Both the position numbers and the translations under genes were made by a program. Below the pieces are notes generated by a model. The model saw only the letters and a list, made by a program, of their open reading frames with translations. It was not told where the DNA came from and made no database searches. From Shinella kummerowiae (GTDB lineage Bacteria; Pseudomonadota; Alphaproteobacteria; Rhizobiales; Rhizobiaceae): a stretch of DNA of 64,000 nt. The DNA is taken from NCBI RefSeq assembly GCF_009827055.1, contig NZ_WUMK01000006.1, forward strand, positions 372,001 through 436,000, given 5' to 3'. Positions 62,771-64,000 of the stretch are shown in pieces (positions within the stretch are counted from its first letter, which is position 1; each line of letters starts with the position of its first letter).

Positions 62771-64000
62771 TCACGCCTCTCCCCCGGCCTTGCCGCCCTT
62801 GCGGATGCGGATGATCGAGAGGATGGCCAGCCCCGTCACCATGACGACGGCGATCTCGCCCAGCGTGTCCGTGCCGCGGAAATCGACGATGATGACGTTC
62901 ACCACATTGGCGCCATGGGCGATCGTCTTGGAATAGAGGTTGAAGAAGTCGGTGAGCGCCGTGTCGAAGCGGCCCTGCGTGACGCGCAGCAGATAGAGCG
63001 CAAAGCCGAGGCCGCAGGCGATCGCGATCACCGCATCGGGGATTTTTTCACGCAGCGACCGGTGGTCGCGCGGCGTGAGCTTCAGCCGGGTCATGGCGAG
63101 CGCCAGGATGACGACTGACAACGTCTCGATCATGAACTGGGTGAAGGCAAGATCCGGCGCGCCGAACAGCAGGAAGAGCAAGGCGACGCAAAAACCCTGG
63201 ATGCCGAGCGCGACGATGGCGGTCAGGCGATTGTTCGCCGCCAGCACCGCGCCGATGCCGAGCACAGCCAGCAGCATCACCGCCAGTTCATGGAACGGAA
63301 TGTTGGCCGGCCAGACCGGTGCGCGCGGCCATTCGCCATAGACGGCCGGCGGCACGAGGAGCGCCAGCGCCACCACCGCGAAGGTCGCGGTCATGTAGAC
63401 TTCCATGCGCCCCGGTTGCGTCAGGCGATTGACGGACACGGCGGCACGCACGAGCCCGCGCATGACCTGGTCGAACCCCCTGTCCGGCCCCCAGCCGATG
63501 TCCTCGACCAGCCGGTTCGCCGCGGCGCGCGCCTTGTCGAGCACCAGGAAGATGACGATGCCGAAGGCCACGGTCAGGGCGGACAGCAACAGCGCCGCGC
63601 CCACATGCGGGATCGCCGAAATGGTGACGGTCTGCGGCTTGCCGGCGATGGCGGAGGCGAGCGGCGAGGTCAAAAGGGCATGCGCCACGGCGGAGAAAAT
63701 GCCGATCACCAGCCCCTTGACGGCAAGCAGCATCGGCCCGATCCACAGCAAGGCCGGGCCTTCATGCGGATGTTTCGGCGTTTCGACGCGCTTACCGAGA
63801 AACGGCTTCAGCGCCACGGCGAAAGCCACCGCAAACATCAGGCCGTTGCCAATGACGGCGGCGGCGGTAAAGGCGATGGCGCGCAGGCTGCCGCCGGCGA
63901 GCGCCACATAGATCTCCTCCTTTGCCAGGAAACCGAAGAAGGGCGGCAGACCGGCCATCGACAGCGCGGCCAGCAGCGCAGCGAGGAACGTGACCGGCAT
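62771..64000 (-). CDS. mnhA: Na+(K+)/H+ antiporter subunit A, C-terminal part (cut by window)
   Basis: 409 residues are visible. The frame runs to the right edge, and full MnhA/PhaA proteins are much longer (around 780-970), so the N-terminus lies outside. Visible features are FLAALLAALSMAGLPPFFGF (NuoL-like), the MbhD-like block FGAPDLAFTQFMIETLSVVI, and DFRGTDTLGEIAVVMVTGLA at the end. It is the first gene of the operon. The Met at the window edge should not be taken as the start. Confidence 0.92.
   Translation of the reverse strand: MPVTFLAALLAALSMAGLPPFFGFLAKEEIYVALAGGSLRAIAFTAAAVIGNGLMFAVAFAVALKPFLGKRVETPKHPHEGPALLWIGPMLLAVKGLVIGIFSAVAHALLTSPLASAIAGKPQTVTISAIPHVGAALLLSALTVAFGIVIFLVLDKARAAANRLVEDIGWGPDRGFDQVMRGLVRAAVSVNRLTQPGRMEVYMTATFAVVALALLVPPAVYGEWPRAPVWPANIPFHELAVMLLAVLGIGAVLAANNRLTAIVALGIQGFCVALLFLLFGAPDLAFTQFMIETLSVVILALAMTRLKLTPRDHRSLREKIPDAVIAIACGLGFALYLLRVTQGRFDTALTDFFNLYSKTIAHGANVVNVIIVDFRGTDTLGEIAVVMVTGLAILSIIRIRKGGKAGGEA

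Overview
The window looks like chromosomal DNA of a Rhizobiaceae alphaproteobacterium, probably from the Sinorhizobium/Ensifer/Shinella/Rhizobium group. Base composition is GC-rich. Diagnostic genes include MucR, FeuPQ, PleC-type kinases, DUF2336, DUF1491, DUF6107 and DUF5330 proteins, and rhizobial-style palindromic repeats. The gene order feuN-feuP-feuQ, cycHJKL, degP, a two-component pair, glnE, pleC matches what I remember of the Sinorhizobium meliloti chromosome. The genus cannot be fixed from sequence reading alone.

Layout. (1) 0-7 kb: small ORFs, an MFS exporter, an EamA permease, aminopeptidase N, and a glyoxalase-fold gene divergent from a WYL regulator. (2) 7-24.6 kb: pleC on the plus strand, an accessory alpha/beta-fold gene, then a long minus-strand set: glnE, a two-component system, DegP, the cytochrome c maturation operon cycHJKL, a lipoprotein and feuN-feuP-feuQ. 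(3) 24.6-41.2 kb, all minus strand: a complete Rhodobacter-type gene transfer agent (GTA) cluster. It runs from a putative small terminase through terminase, portal, protease, capsid, connectors, tail genes, cell-wall peptidase and the large host-specificity protein. Unusually, it carries a GH19-type endolysin, a Cys-rich secreted protein translated just behind it, a holin-like protein at the far end, and three families of rhizobial repeats. (4) 41.4-58.6 kb: an orphan gene, YjbR and YcgN proteins, a class A penicillin-binding protein, DUF1214/DUF1254 proteins, a DUF2336 gene behind a CtrA-like box, an RTX beta-solenoid protein, DUF1491, a soluble chemoreceptor, a DivJ-like kinase overlapping a peptidoglycan-binding protein gene, SufE, a DnaA-domain-IV protein with DUF6456, and MucR. 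(5) 59-64 kb: the Mrp/Pha multisubunit cation/proton antiporter operon, with subunit A cut by the window edge.

Themes. Cell-cycle signalling (PleC, DivJ-like kinase, CtrA-type boxes, clusters of GANTC methylation sites) lies on both sides of the GTA. This matters because the CtrA phosphorelay controls GTA production in Rhodobacter. Envelope functions are also prominent: FeuPQ, DegP, PBP, GH19 lysin and Mrp.

The most interesting places are the GTA-embedded lysis genes with their coupled secreted partner, a possible Shine-Dalgarno-sequestering element around a 21-residue beta-hairpin-like peptide near position 400, and the DnaA-domain/DUF6456 gene pair. Family assignments come from motif and length recognition by eye. 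No database search was run.
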